Part shown: piece after piece, positions 52,554 through 60,890 of the stretch | How the letters are laid out: the number at the start of each line of letters is the position of its first letter | Position numbering within the stretch: position 1 is the stretch's first letter | NCBI RefSeq assembly: GCF_002900965.1 | Contig: NZ_PJOM01000003.1 | Location: 62,001-126,000, forward strand | Length of the DNA stretch: 64,000 nt | From: Pseudotabrizicola formosa | GTDB taxonomy: Bacteria; Pseudomonadota; Alphaproteobacteria; Rhodobacterales; Rhodobacteraceae | Reading direction: 5' to 3' | Position numbers and translations under genes: made by a program | The notes under the pieces: model-generated | The model's database searches: none | What the model saw: only the letters and a program-made list of their open reading frames with translations | Told to the model about the DNA's origin: nothing

Positions 52554-52862
52554 ATGCAGACCCATGCCGCCAAACGCGTTGAGATCATTATCGAGGCCCC
52601 GATGCAGGGGCGCCTGACCGATGCGCTGACCCGGGCCGGTGTGACGGGCTACACGGTCTTGCCGGTGCTGGGTGGGTCGGGCCGGTCGGGCGACTGGACG
52701 CGGGAGGGCCAGGTCGGACGCGGCGGCATGGTCGCCGTGGTTTGCCTGATCAGACCCGAGCGGTTGGACAGCCTGCTGGATGCCGCATTCACCGTCGTCG
52801 CGCGGCATATCGGCGTGGTCTCGGTCAGCGATTGCGAAGTGCTTCGGGCCGAGCGGTTCTGA
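52554..52862 (+). CDS. SbtB-like PII-family regulator
   Basis: The protein of 102 residues has the PII ferredoxin-like fold: KRVEIIIEAPMQGRLTDALTRAGVTGYTVLPVLGG, a short T-loop region (GRSGDWTREGQVGRGGMVAV) and VARHIGVVSVSDCEVLRA. In cyanobacteria SbtB binds adenylates including cAMP and inhibits SbtA. It lacks the C-terminal Cys-Gly-Pro-type extension of some SbtB proteins, so adenylate sensing may differ. It is in one operon with sbtA. A terminator follows 26 bases after the stop. Confidence 0.88.
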   Translation: MQTHAAKRVEIIIEAPMQGRLTDALTRAGVTGYTVLPVLGGSGRSGDWTREGQVGRGGMVAVVCLIRPERLDSLLDAAFTVVARHIGVVSVSDCEVLRAERF

Positions 52863-52888
52863 GCGCGCCCGGCAGGCCCCCGATGAAA

Positions 52889-52910
52889 AAGCCCGCCGGA
52901 GGGCGGGCTT
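52889..52910. terminator. Bidirectional terminator between sbtB-like gene and asd
   Basis: Arms AAGCCCGCC (52889-52897) and GGCGGGCTT (52902-52910) with a 4-base loop, preceded by an A-run and followed by T-rich TTATGGGCTT. It lies between the convergent SbtB-like gene and asd. Confidence 0.85.
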
Positions 52911-52932
52911 TATGGGCTTCAGGCCGTAGGCA

Positions 52933-53955
52933 TCAGCCCTTTTTCAGACAGCGCTGGCCCAGCACTTCGGCGATCTGCACCGCGTTCAGCGCCGCCCCCT
53001 TGCGCAGGTTGTCGGACACAACCCAGATGTTCAGACCGTTTTCAACCGTCTCGTCCTGCCGGATACGGCTGACATAGGTGGCATATTCGCCCACGCAATC
53101 GATGGGCGTGATGTATCCCCCGGCCTCGCGCTTGTCGATCACCAGTACACCCGGCGCCTCGCGCAGGATGTCGGTGGCCTCTTCCCAATCAAGGTAATCC
53201 TCAAACTCGATGTTGATCGCCTCGGAATGGCCGACAAAGACCGGCACACGGACGCAAGTGGCGGTGACCTTGATCTTGGGGTCGAGGATCTTCTTGGTCT
53301 CGACCACCATCTTCCACTCTTCCTTCGTATCCCCGGAATCGAGGAACACGTCGATATGCGGGATCACGTTGAAGGCGATCTGCTTGGGGTAGACGGATGG
53401 TGCCACTTCCTGACCCGGCACATAGATGCCCTTGGTCTGGTTCCACAATTCGTCAATCGCCTCTTTGCCGGTGCCCGACACCGACTGATAGGTGGCGACC
53501 ACCACGCGCTTGATCCGGGCACGGTCGTGCAAAGGCTTGAGCGCCACCACCATCTGCGCGGTCGAGCAGTTGGGGTTGGCGATGATGTTCTTGTTCTTGT
53601 AATGCACGACCTCGTCGGCGTTCACTTCCGGTACGATCAGCGGAATCTGCGGGTCGTAGCGATAGAGCGATGAGTTGTCGATCACCACACAGCCCTGGCT
53701 GGCAGCCTTCGGGGCATAGATCTTGGTGGCATCCGACCCGATGGCAAACAGCGCGATGTCCCAGCCCGTAAAGTCGAAGGTGTCCAGATCCTTGGTCTTG
53801 AGGGTCTTGTCGCCAAAGGACACTTCGGTCCCCAGCGACTTGCGGCTGGCAAGTGCGGTGATCTCATCCACGGGAAATTCACGCTCGGCGAGGATATTGA
53901 GCATTTCCTTGCCCACATTCCCCGTCGCGCCCACGACAACGACTTTATAGCCCAT
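52933..53955 (-). CDS. asd: Aspartate-semialdehyde dehydrogenase
   Basis: The protein of 340 residues has the normal Asd length, with the Rossmann motif VVVVGATGNVGKEML, the catalytic Cys130 in NPNCSTAQM and the conserved IDNSSLYRYD. It reduces aspartyl phosphate to aspartate semialdehyde on the lysine/threonine/methionine path, upstream of dapD and dapE. The ATG at 53955 was chosen because the earlier ATG (53967) sits within its GGAGGG ribosome binding site. It appears monocistronic. Confidence 0.96.
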   Translation of the reverse strand: MGYKVVVVGATGNVGKEMLNILAEREFPVDEITALASRKSLGTEVSFGDKTLKTKDLDTFDFTGWDIALFAIGSDATKIYAPKAASQGCVVIDNSSLYRYDPQIPLIVPEVNADEVVHYKNKNIIANPNCSTAQMVVALKPLHDRARIKRVVVATYQSVSGTGKEAIDELWNQTKGIYVPGQEVAPSVYPKQIAFNVIPHIDVFLDSGDTKEEWKMVVETKKILDPKIKVTATCVRVPVFVGHSEAINIEFEDYLDWEEATDILREAPGVLVIDKREAGGYITPIDCVGEYATYVSRIRQDETVENGLNIWVVSDNLRKGAALNAVQIAEVLGQRCLKKG

Positions 53956-54030
53956 CCGGCCCTCCATGCGTCAAACGACGCTGCGTCCTACCGCAAAGGG
54001 GGAGCAGGGGGAAGAGGTTGTAGAATAAGA

Positions 54031-54069
54031 GCGGGGCTCTGCCCCGCACCCCGGGATATTTCAGAACAG
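54031..54069 (+). repeat. Intergenic hairpin repeat, copy 2
   Basis: A hairpin (GCGGGGC, TCT, GCCCCGC), then ACCCC, then GGGATATTTCAGAACAG. The same arrangement occurs in reverse at 9242-9288. It sits between the end of the leftward MFS gene at 54076 and the start of asd, and might terminate the former. Confidence 0.6.
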
Positions 54070-54075
54070 ATAATG

Positions 54076-55242
54076 TCAATCGGTCCGGTCTTGCGAGAAG
54101 GCATAGACCGCAAGCCCGGCGGCGAGGAACAGGGCAATGAAGCCGAAGATGGCGGCGGTGGGGGCCGAGGCCGGGTCGGGCGCGGTGGTGGCGTGGATGC
54201 GGCCGGTGGCCAGTTGCAAAAGCCCCACGGGGGCGATGCCGAACAGGTTCAGCAGCGTGACGCCCCGCCCTGTCAGATGCGCCGGGATAAAGGCCCGGCC
54301 ATGGGCGATGACCATCGGGAAAGACGCCCCGGCAAAGCCCAGGGCCGCCAGCAAGACAATGGTCAGCGTGGGGCTTTGTGGCGACAGCCACAACCCGACC
54401 AGTGCGGCAAGCGCCAGGGCATTGCCCCCAAGGATCAGCCATTTGCGGGTGCCAAGCGCGCGCTCTAACGGGCCATAGGCAAAGCTGCCCGCCACCATGG
54501 CCAGCCCCATAATCAGGCTGACCTGTCCGATCCAGGCGGCATCGGCCCCGAACACGTCGCGAAAGAGGGGCCCGACCCAGAGGCCACGGATCGAGGCGGC
54601 GGGGGCATAGCACACCGCCATCATGATCAGCATCGGCCACAGAGCAGGCATGCGCAACAGGTCCAGCAGATTGCCTGACTGCCCCCCCGCCGTGCGGGGC
54701 GGGTCGCGCAACAGGGCAAGGATCGCAAGCGCCACCAGCCCCGTGATCGCCGCCAGCCCCCAGAGTGAGGCCCGCCAGCCCAGAGCCTCGACCGCCATCG
54801 ACAGCGGCAGCGACGCGCCGATATTGCCCAGGTTGCCGATGCCGACCGTTGCCCCGGCCAGCGTGCCGAACACCGCAGGCGCATAGCTGCGGGCGAAGAT
54901 GTAATAGGACGCCATCAGGACCGGCGAACAGCCGACGCCGATGAGCACCATGGCCAGCTTGATCGCCCCCGGCCCGGTCGCCATGGCAAAGATCACCGCC
55001 CCCGCCGCCCCAACGGCCATGAGCACGGCAGAGGTCAGACGCGGACCGACGCGGTCAAGCGCCTCGCCCACCGGGATCTGCATGACGGCGAAGGCCAGAA
55101 ACCACAGGCCAGAGGCGGCGGCCAGATCGCTGGCCGTGGCACCCAGATCGCGGTCCAGGACCGGGGTCAGCACCGCCAGAAAGGCACGGTAAAACTGGCT
55201 GAGGACGTAAGCCCCCAGAAGGGCGGCAATTCCGGCGCGCAT
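54076..55242 (-). CDS. MFS transporter
   Basis: The protein of 388 residues has 12 predicted spans and MFS motifs: LAFAVMQIPVGEALDRVGPRL (the D-R motif A after span 2) and SLIMGLAMVAGSFAYGPLERALG in the second half. The substrate is not evident. The ATG at 55242 was chosen because the hydrophobic homology starts there; the longer frame is non-homologous. It lies downstream of a second, unlike MFS gene. Confidence 0.88.
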   Translation of the reverse strand: MRAGIAALLGAYVLSQFYRAFLAVLTPVLDRDLGATASDLAAASGLWFLAFAVMQIPVGEALDRVGPRLTSAVLMAVGAAGAVIFAMATGPGAIKLAMVLIGVGCSPVLMASYYIFARSYAPAVFGTLAGATVGIGNLGNIGASLPLSMAVEALGWRASLWGLAAITGLVALAILALLRDPPRTAGGQSGNLLDLLRMPALWPMLIMMAVCYAPAASIRGLWVGPLFRDVFGADAAWIGQVSLIMGLAMVAGSFAYGPLERALGTRKWLILGGNALALAALVGLWLSPQSPTLTIVLLAALGFAGASFPMVIAHGRAFIPAHLTGRGVTLLNLFGIAPVGLLQLATGRIHATTAPDPASAPTAAIFGFIALFLAAGLAVYAFSQDRTD

Positions 55243-55393
55243 GGATGGTGTTCCTCTGTCTTGGCGCGCGACCATTGCAGGGTCGTGCAGGCGGGTCAAC
55301 TGGTCCAGATGAGGGCCGTTTGCAAGGATCGGCGGCACTGCACGGCCCAGTTTTGCGTGGGAGAGCAGAGGCAGCGTTCAGACCGGTCCGGCT

Positions 55394-56635
55394 TCAGGCG
55401 GGCAGGGCAGCCAGCGGCTTTTCCCGGATCGGCAAGTGGACAATGGCTGAAAACGCCCCCACGCCCACGCCGATCCACCAGACCAATGTGTAGTCGCCGG
55501 TGATGTCATACATCTTGCCCCCCAGCCACACGCCCAGAAACCCGCCGATCTGATGCGACAGGAACACGAATCCGTAAAGCGTGCCCATGTAGCGCAGGCC
55601 ATAGATATGTGCCACCAGACCCGATGTCAGCGGCACGGTCGCAAGCCAGAGCGACCCCATGACAGCAGAGAATATCAGCACGGATTCCGGCGTGATCGGC
55701 AGCAGGATGAAAGCGGCGGCGGCAATGGTGCGCGCCACGTAGATGCCGGTCAGCAGGTATTTCTTGGTATAGCGCTTGCCCAGCCAGCCTGCTGTCAGCG
55801 TGCCCGCGATATTGGCCAGGCCAATCACCGAAATCGCCACCGCCCCCAGGGCGGAGGTCGTGGTGATGCCCATGCCCGCCAGCATCCCCGCCGGATCAAT
55901 CGGGCCACAAAGTTCGGTCACAAAGGCCGGGAAATGCGCGGTGATGAAGGCCAGCTGATAGCCGCAACTGAAAAATCCAAGGAAGATCAGGCTGAAGGAC
56001 GGGTCCTTGAAGGCGCGGGTCAGCACTGTGCCCATGCTTTCCTCCAGCTCCGCCCGGGTAGCAACATGGGGCGAGCGGATGAAGGGCAGCGCAAACAGGC
56101 TGCACAGGATAAGCCCGGCAAAGATCACGAAGACCTCTTGCCAGCTGTAGGATTGCAGCAGGAACTCGGCCAATGGTGCCCCGAAGACCTGCCCCATCGA
56201 CCCGGCGGCGGTGGCGATGCCAAGCGTCATCGACCGGTGCTCGGGCGCGGCGGCCCGCCCAACCACCGCCAGCACCACGCCAAAGCCGGTACCCGCGATG
56301 CCAAAGCCCACCAGAATTTCCAGCACATGATGCTGGCCCGGCGTCACGGCAAAAGAGGACAGCACCAGCCCGAGGGCATAGGTCAGCGCGCCTGCGATGA
56401 TCGCCTTTCGGTCGCCAAACCGTTCAGCCACTGCGCCAAACAGCGGCTGGCCGATCCCCCAGGCCAGGTTCTGGATCGCAATGGCGAGCGAGAATTCCGC
56501 CCGCGCCCAGCCAAATTCCTCGGCAATCGGGATCTGAAACATCCCGAAACTGGCGCGGATGGCAAAGCCAAGCATCAGGATGACACAGCCGGCAATCAGC
56601 ACCGGGGTGATGAGGGGGGCCTTGGTCTGGGTCAT
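55394..56635 (-). CDS. MFS transporter (OFA/monocarboxylate-like)
   Basis: The protein of 413 residues has 12 spans, starting FAIRASFGMFQIPIAEEFGW, which resembles the oxalate/formate and monocarboxylate branch of the MFS, and a motif A (AVAERFGDRKAI). A solute/proton symporter for a small carboxylate or sugar-acid is a guess. AGGAG precedes the ATG at good spacing. It is in the leftward group with an aldo/keto reductase and Gfo/Idh/MocA dehydrogenase, next to the flavin-monooxygenase module. Confidence 0.9.
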   Translation of the reverse strand: MTQTKAPLITPVLIAGCVILMLGFAIRASFGMFQIPIAEEFGWARAEFSLAIAIQNLAWGIGQPLFGAVAERFGDRKAIIAGALTYALGLVLSSFAVTPGQHHVLEILVGFGIAGTGFGVVLAVVGRAAAPEHRSMTLGIATAAGSMGQVFGAPLAEFLLQSYSWQEVFVIFAGLILCSLFALPFIRSPHVATRAELEESMGTVLTRAFKDPSFSLIFLGFFSCGYQLAFITAHFPAFVTELCGPIDPAGMLAGMGITTTSALGAVAISVIGLANIAGTLTAGWLGKRYTKKYLLTGIYVARTIAAAAFILLPITPESVLIFSAVMGSLWLATVPLTSGLVAHIYGLRYMGTLYGFVFLSHQIGGFLGVWLGGKMYDITGDYTLVWWIGVGVGAFSAIVHLPIREKPLAALPA

Positions 56636-56757
56636 GGCTACGCTCCTGTCAGGCGCGGCACGATGTGCCCGGACCGGGGTGGCGTCAAATGCTGTTTTGT
56701 GATCCGCACAATCAGCCGTGCGGATTTACCTGCACGGACAAACCGCTGTGACAAAAC

Positions 56758-57570
56758 CTAACCGAAGTGAAGCGGGTCTGGCCCGACGCGGGCACCGGCA
56801 TCGAGCGTGGCCATGGCGGCCATGTCCTCATCGGTCAGGCTGAAATCGCAGACCGCCAGATTTTCGGCCAGACGTCCGGCGTTTGTGCTGCGCGGGATCA
56901 CCGAACAGCCCAGCTGGACATGCCAACGCAGGATCACCTGTGCCGGGGTCTTGCCCGTGCGCGCGGCCACCGCCTGCACCGGGGCCGCCTCAAATGACTG
57001 CCCCTTGCCGAGCGGCGTCCAGCATTGGGTCACGATGCCCAACCGGTCATGCAGGGCACGCAGTTCGGTCTGCTGAAAGCCCGGGTGAAGTTCGATCTGG
57101 TTCAGCACCGGGGTGACCCCGGTTTCCCCGATCAGCCGCTCCAGATGGTGCCCCATGAAATTCGAAACGCCAATCGACTTGACCCGCCCTTCCTCGCGCA
57201 GCCGGATCATCGCACGCCAGGTGTCCAGATACAGGTCTTTGGCAGGGCAGGGCCAATGGATCAGCAGCAGGTCGGGATCCGTGCCCAATCGCGCCACCGA
57301 CTCGTCAAAGGCGCGAAGCGTTTCGTCATGACCCTGACGGTCATTCCAGATCTTGGTGGTCACAAACAGCTGATCGCGGGCCACGCCGGCGTCGCGCAGC
57401 CCATGACCAAGACCCTCTTCATTGCCGTAGATTGCCGCGCCGTCGATCAGGCCATAGCCCATGCCGATCGCCAAAGACACGATGCGCCCGGTCTGATCTG
57501 CGGGAATCTGCCAGATGCCAAGGCCAAGCGCCGGAATCCGGTTTCCATCATTCAGCTTCAAAACCGTCAT
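56758..57570 (-). CDS. Aldo/keto reductase (2,5-diketo-gluconate reductase-like)
   Basis: The protein of 270 residues matches the AKR5-like family: GNRIPALGLGIWQIP, GMGYGLIDGAAIYGNEE (catalytic Asp/Tyr), LLIHWPC with the catalytic His, and GVSNFMGHHL, VIPRSTNAGRLAENL (NADPH site). The ATG at 57570 follows GGAGACG. A 123-base gap, probably holding a promoter, separates it from the MFS gene at 56635. It is separate from the aldo/keto reductase at 60890 and may share the same metabolic region. Confidence 0.88.
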   Translation of the reverse strand: MTVLKLNDGNRIPALGLGIWQIPADQTGRIVSLAIGMGYGLIDGAAIYGNEEGLGHGLRDAGVARDQLFVTTKIWNDRQGHDETLRAFDESVARLGTDPDLLLIHWPCPAKDLYLDTWRAMIRLREEGRVKSIGVSNFMGHHLERLIGETGVTPVLNQIELHPGFQQTELRALHDRLGIVTQCWTPLGKGQSFEAAPVQAVAARTGKTPAQVILRWHVQLGCSVIPRSTNAGRLAENLAVCDFSLTDEDMAAMATLDAGARVGPDPLHFG

Positions 57571-57790
57571 CATCGTCTCCAGCCCGTCTGCGCCGCAGGG
57601 AACAGATTTCGGGGGCAAGATGCAAGCGGGAACTGCCCGCCGCGGTCCGGGGTTTGCAGCTTTTCCAAGGACTCCGGGGGAGTCGCGCGCCGGTGCCCAG
57701 CGGATGGCCAGCGGCAAATCCGCTGCGCGACGGAGGCAGCGCCCCCTGAAAAAACGGCTTGTCCCTGCCCTTTGCGGGGGCGCAATCAGA

Positions 57791-58921
57791 TCACGTCTGG
57801 CGGGCACGCGCAGCGGTCGGCACATAGGCGGCGCGGGTCAGGTCAACGGCCTGGCCTGTCGCGGCACTTTCCTGTGCCGCCATGCCGATGGCCACGGCCC
57901 ACCAGCCATCCAGCAGGCTGACCTCAGGGGTGTGCCCGTCGCGCACCACGCGGGCAAATTCCTGATGCTGATAGAATGTGCTGCCGTTATGATCGCCCGC
58001 CGCCAGCAGCGCCGGGTCCACTGGTACCTCAAGCTCCCGCGGACCCTTGGGGTCGCGCGGGCTGATGATGACCTTCGGCACCGGGGCATCACCCAGATGC
58101 GCGGGCCAGAACCGCCCCGGACCGGGGACAAGGCATTCGATCCGGCCCTTTGGTCCGACAGCCGTGATTTCTTCCTGATAGCGCGCGCCTTCGGCGAACA
58201 TGCACAGCTCCAGCATGGCGCGAAGACCGTTTTCAAAGTCAACGATCACGAAAGCATTGTCCCAGATGTCGGGGATCTGCCCGTCATAAACCTCATCCAT
58301 ATGGTTCACCGCCTGACCCGCCGATGCCATCACCCGCACCGGATTGCAGCCGGCGATCAGCCGCATCAGGTCAAAGAAATGGCAGCATTTTTCCACCAGC
58401 GTGCCGCCGGTGTTGCGATTGAAGCGGTTCCAGTCGCCCACCTTTTCCAGAAAGGGAAAGCGGTGCTCACGGATGGTCAGCATCTTTATGCCGCCTGTCG
58501 CGGCTTGCGCTTGGGCGATCAGATGCGCCACCGGGGGCATGTAGCGGTATTCCATCGCCACCCAGATCTGCGCCGGATAGGTGGCGCGCAAGGTCGCCAG
58601 TCGCGGGGCGTCGGCAGGATCGGTGAAGAGCGGCTTTTCGCACAGGATGGGCAGGGGCCGGATTGCGGCAATCTCCTCCAGCTGCGCCAGATGCCTGTGG
58701 TTGGGCGATACGATCAGCAGGCAATTCACCTCCGGGTGCGCCACCACCTCGGCCACGCTGCCTACCATCTGCGCTTCCGGGGCAAGGCTCGCCGCCGCAG
58801 CCCGCATTGCAGCGTCCGGCTCGAAGATCGCGGCCACGCTGGCCCCGTGGATCAGCGCGATATTGCGCAGATGCTCTTGCCCCATCATGCCGCAGCCGAT
58901 GATACCGTATCTCAGATCCAT
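57791..58921 (-). CDS. Gfo/Idh/MocA-family oxidoreductase
   Basis: The protein of 376 residues has an N-terminal NAD-binding fold (YGIIGCGMMGQEHLRN), the hallmark EKP motif in ILCEKPLFTD and an MEYRYMPPV substrate-binding start of the C-terminal domain. The family oxidises sugar-like substrates. It lies 7 bases downstream of the GntR gene on the same strand, so it is co-transcribed with and likely autoregulated by that repressor. Pairing with the flavin-monooxygenase module suggests sugar or sugar-acid catabolism. Confidence 0.9.
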   Translation of the reverse strand: MDLRYGIIGCGMMGQEHLRNIALIHGASVAAIFEPDAAMRAAAASLAPEAQMVGSVAEVVAHPEVNCLLIVSPNHRHLAQLEEIAAIRPLPILCEKPLFTDPADAPRLATLRATYPAQIWVAMEYRYMPPVAHLIAQAQAATGGIKMLTIREHRFPFLEKVGDWNRFNRNTGGTLVEKCCHFFDLMRLIAGCNPVRVMASAGQAVNHMDEVYDGQIPDIWDNAFVIVDFENGLRAMLELCMFAEGARYQEEITAVGPKGRIECLVPGPGRFWPAHLGDAPVPKVIISPRDPKGPRELEVPVDPALLAAGDHNGSTFYQHQEFARVVRDGHTPEVSLLDGWWAVAIGMAAQESAATGQAVDLTRAAYVPTAARARQT

Positions 58922-58928
58922 GTCAGCC

Positions 58929-59630
58929 TCATTTCAGGCGGGCCACATAGGCCACGCGGTCAGGGTCATACCAGGTCAGGGACGCCTCGACAGACTGGCC
59001 GTCCTGTGCGCTTGCGATCCGGGTGATCATGGGCAGCGGCGTGCCGGGCGCATGCGGAAATTCGGCCGGAGCCCAGCCGGGCAGCTTCCCAAGCCCGATC
59101 CGGTCTTCGGCCCGCGCGATCCACAGGTTCAGCCGCTGGCGGTAGTACAGATAGAGCGATTCCGACAGATCCTGCGGCACAATCCTGCCTGTCAAAGCGC
59201 CGTCCAGCCAGATCTCTTCGACCGCTGCCACCACGCCTGACAAGTACCGCAGGCGTCGGATGCGGTGGCCTTCACTGCTGGTTCCAAAGGCGGGCAGGGC
59301 CGGGTCCTTGGCCAATCGGTCCACCGACAGCACGCGGGCGGTGGGCAGGCCGCCGCCCTCCCGCAATTCGATCCGCAGCAGCGCATAGACCGAGGACGGG
59401 TCCGCGTTGGCGCGGATGTAATTGCCCGATCCTTGTTTGCGCTCTATCAACCCCTTTGCCGCGAGTTCTTTCAGCGCTTGGCGCAGAGTGCCCACGGCAA
59501 TGCCCAGACCGGCCGCCATGTCGCGTTCGGGCGGCAGGCGTTCACCATCCATCAGCCGGCCTGCCGCGATGTCACGGATCAAAAGCTCGCTGATCTGTTG
59601 GTACAGGGGTAATGCGCCGAGGGATGGCAT
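58929..59630 (-). CDS. GntR-family transcriptional regulator (UTRA type)
   Basis: The protein has 233 residues. Residues about 1-75 form a winged-helix DNA-binding domain (LLIRDIAAGRLMDGERLPPERDMAAGLGI... TLRQALKELAAKGLIERKQG); the C-terminal part has the UTRA effector-binding fold with LRYLSGVVAAVEEIWLDG. It is divergent from the flavin-monooxygenase operon, and the 102-base gap holds an ATTGAT repeat/palindrome likely to be its operator. It is probably a repressor lifted by a sugar-derived effector. Confidence 0.9.
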   Translation of the reverse strand: MPSLGALPLYQQISELLIRDIAAGRLMDGERLPPERDMAAGLGIAVGTLRQALKELAAKGLIERKQGSGNYIRANADPSSVYALLRIELREGGGLPTARVLSVDRLAKDPALPAFGTSSEGHRIRRLRYLSGVVAAVEEIWLDGALTGRIVPQDLSESLYLYYRQRLNLWIARAEDRIGLGKLPGWAPAEFPHAPGTPLPMITRIASAQDGQSVEASLTWYDPDRVAYVARLK

Positions 59631-59643
59631 GTCGGTGCCGCAA

Positions 59644-59668
59644 ATTGATACAGGATTGATCTATATCA
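59644..59668. promoter_or_regulatory. Candidate GntR operator in the divergent gap
   Basis: Two direct ATTGAT repeats (59644-59649 and 59555+100, i.e. 59655-59660) are spaced 11 bases, one helical turn, and the second forms a TGAT-CTAT-ATCA palindrome (59657-59668). It sits between the divergent GntR and flavin-monooxygenase genes and is AT-rich. It is likely the repressor operator, though it partly resembles an FNR half-site. Confidence 0.5.
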
Positions 59669-59732
59669 TTTCCGATGCTACGCAAGACAAAACGTAGCTC
59701 TGATGCGCGGACTTTTCAGGGAGGAAAACGCG

Positions 59733-60890
59733 ATGACAGTGGTGCCCGTCACCTCGGCCGATCTTGAGGCGAGCGAGGTCAGCTGGTTCGCCGCCCTGTG
59801 TTCGGATGATTACGAATATCTCGGCGTGCCTGATCCGACGCTGCGGTCCAGTTGGGCGCATTGCTCTGGCATCGTGCAGCGCGCTGAAAGCCATGGGTTT
59901 CGCAACATTCTGTGCCCGTCCTCTTATCAGGTGGGGCAGGACACCTTGTCCTTTGTTGCGGGCTGTGCGCCGCTCACTGAGCGCATAAATTTCCTCGCCG
60001 CCATCCGCTGCGGCGAGATGCAGCCGGTGATGCTGGCCCGCACCGTGGCGACGCTGGACCATATGCTGCAAGGTCGGCTGACGCTGAATGTCATCAGTTC
60101 CGACTTTCCCGGAGAGGTGGCGCCAAGCGCGTTCCGCTACAGGCGCAGTCATGAAGTGGTGGAGATTCTGCGGCAGGCCTGGACCCGCGACCACATCGAA
60201 TACAGTGGTGAGGTCTATCAGATATCCAAGATCAGCGCTGATCCGGCCAGGCCCTATCAACAAAACGGCGGGCCCTTGCTGTATTTCGGGGGTTACTCTC
60301 CTGATGCCTTGGAGCTGTGCGGCGCGCAATGCGACGTCTACCTCATGTGGCCCGAAACCAAGGATGTTCTGGCTCAACGCATGCGTGACGTGCATGCCCG
60401 CGCCGCCGCCCATGGCCGCACCTTGGACTATGGGCTGCGGGTGCATATGATTGTGCGCGACACGGAAGCCGAGGCGCGGGACTATGCCGAACACATCGCC
60501 AGCAAACTGGACGACGACTATGGCAAGCTGATCCGCGACCGGGCGCATGATTCCATATCGCTTGGTGTCGCGCATCAGGCCCGCGCCCGCGATCTGGCCG
60601 ATCAGTTCGGCTATACCGAGCCGAACCTGTGGACCGGCATTGGCCGGGCGCGGTCGGGCTGTGGGGCGGCGCTGGTCGGGTCCACCGATCAGGTGCTGAG
60701 CCAGATTGAAGAATATCGAAAGATGGGCATAAGGGCCTTCATCTTTTCGGGCTACCCCCATCTGGATGAATGTGACCATTTTGGCACCAAGGTGCTGCCG
60801 CAGCTGAAGACCTGCTCGCTCCCCCACGCATATGGCCGCGTGCCCGCCAGCACCCCGGCCACTCCTTTAGGAAACGGACCCCGCCGCTGA
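59733..60890 (+). CDS. Flavin-dependent sulfonate/sulfoquinovose monooxygenase-like (SmoC/SsuD family)
   Basis: The protein of 385 residues belongs to the LLM class of SsuD-type monooxygenases: EVSWFAALCSDDYEYLGVPD, LAAIRCGEMQPVMLARTVATLDHM, GRLTLNVISSDFPGE and RYRRSHEVVEILRQAW. These enzymes use FMNH2 and O2 to cleave a carbon-sulfur bond of a sulfonate. The neighbours, an aldo/keto reductase (overlapping) and a flavin reductase, match the sulfo-SMO set SmoC, SmoB, SmoA of Agrobacterium. The ATG at 59733 follows GGGAGG; the upstream frame adds a non-homologous stretch. An alkanesulfonate substrate cannot be ruled out. Confidence 0.85.
   Translation: MTVVPVTSADLEASEVSWFAALCSDDYEYLGVPDPTLRSSWAHCSGIVQRAESHGFRNILCPSSYQVGQDTLSFVAGCAPLTERINFLAAIRCGEMQPVMLARTVATLDHMLQGRLTLNVISSDFPGEVAPSAFRYRRSHEVVEILRQAWTRDHIEYSGEVYQISKISADPARPYQQNGGPLLYFGGYSPDALELCGAQCDVYLMWPETKDVLAQRMRDVHARAAAHGRTLDYGLRVHMIVRDTEAEARDYAEHIASKLDDDYGKLIRDRAHDSISLGVAHQARARDLADQFGYTEPNLWTGIGRARSGCGAALVGSTDQVLSQIEEYRKMGIRAFIFSGYPHLDECDHFGTKVLPQLKTCSLPHAYGRVPASTPATPLGNGPRR

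Noticed and set aside
53945-54640. A 231-codon minus-strand frame overlapping the MFS gene end
   Set aside because: It is in a different frame of the same DNA as the 12-span MFS gene, with no hydrophobic pattern or motif.
59656-59669. An FNR box between GntR and the monooxygenase operon
   Set aside because: The last position is T, not A (ATCAT), and the repeats fit a GntR operator better. It is reported only as a candidate operator.
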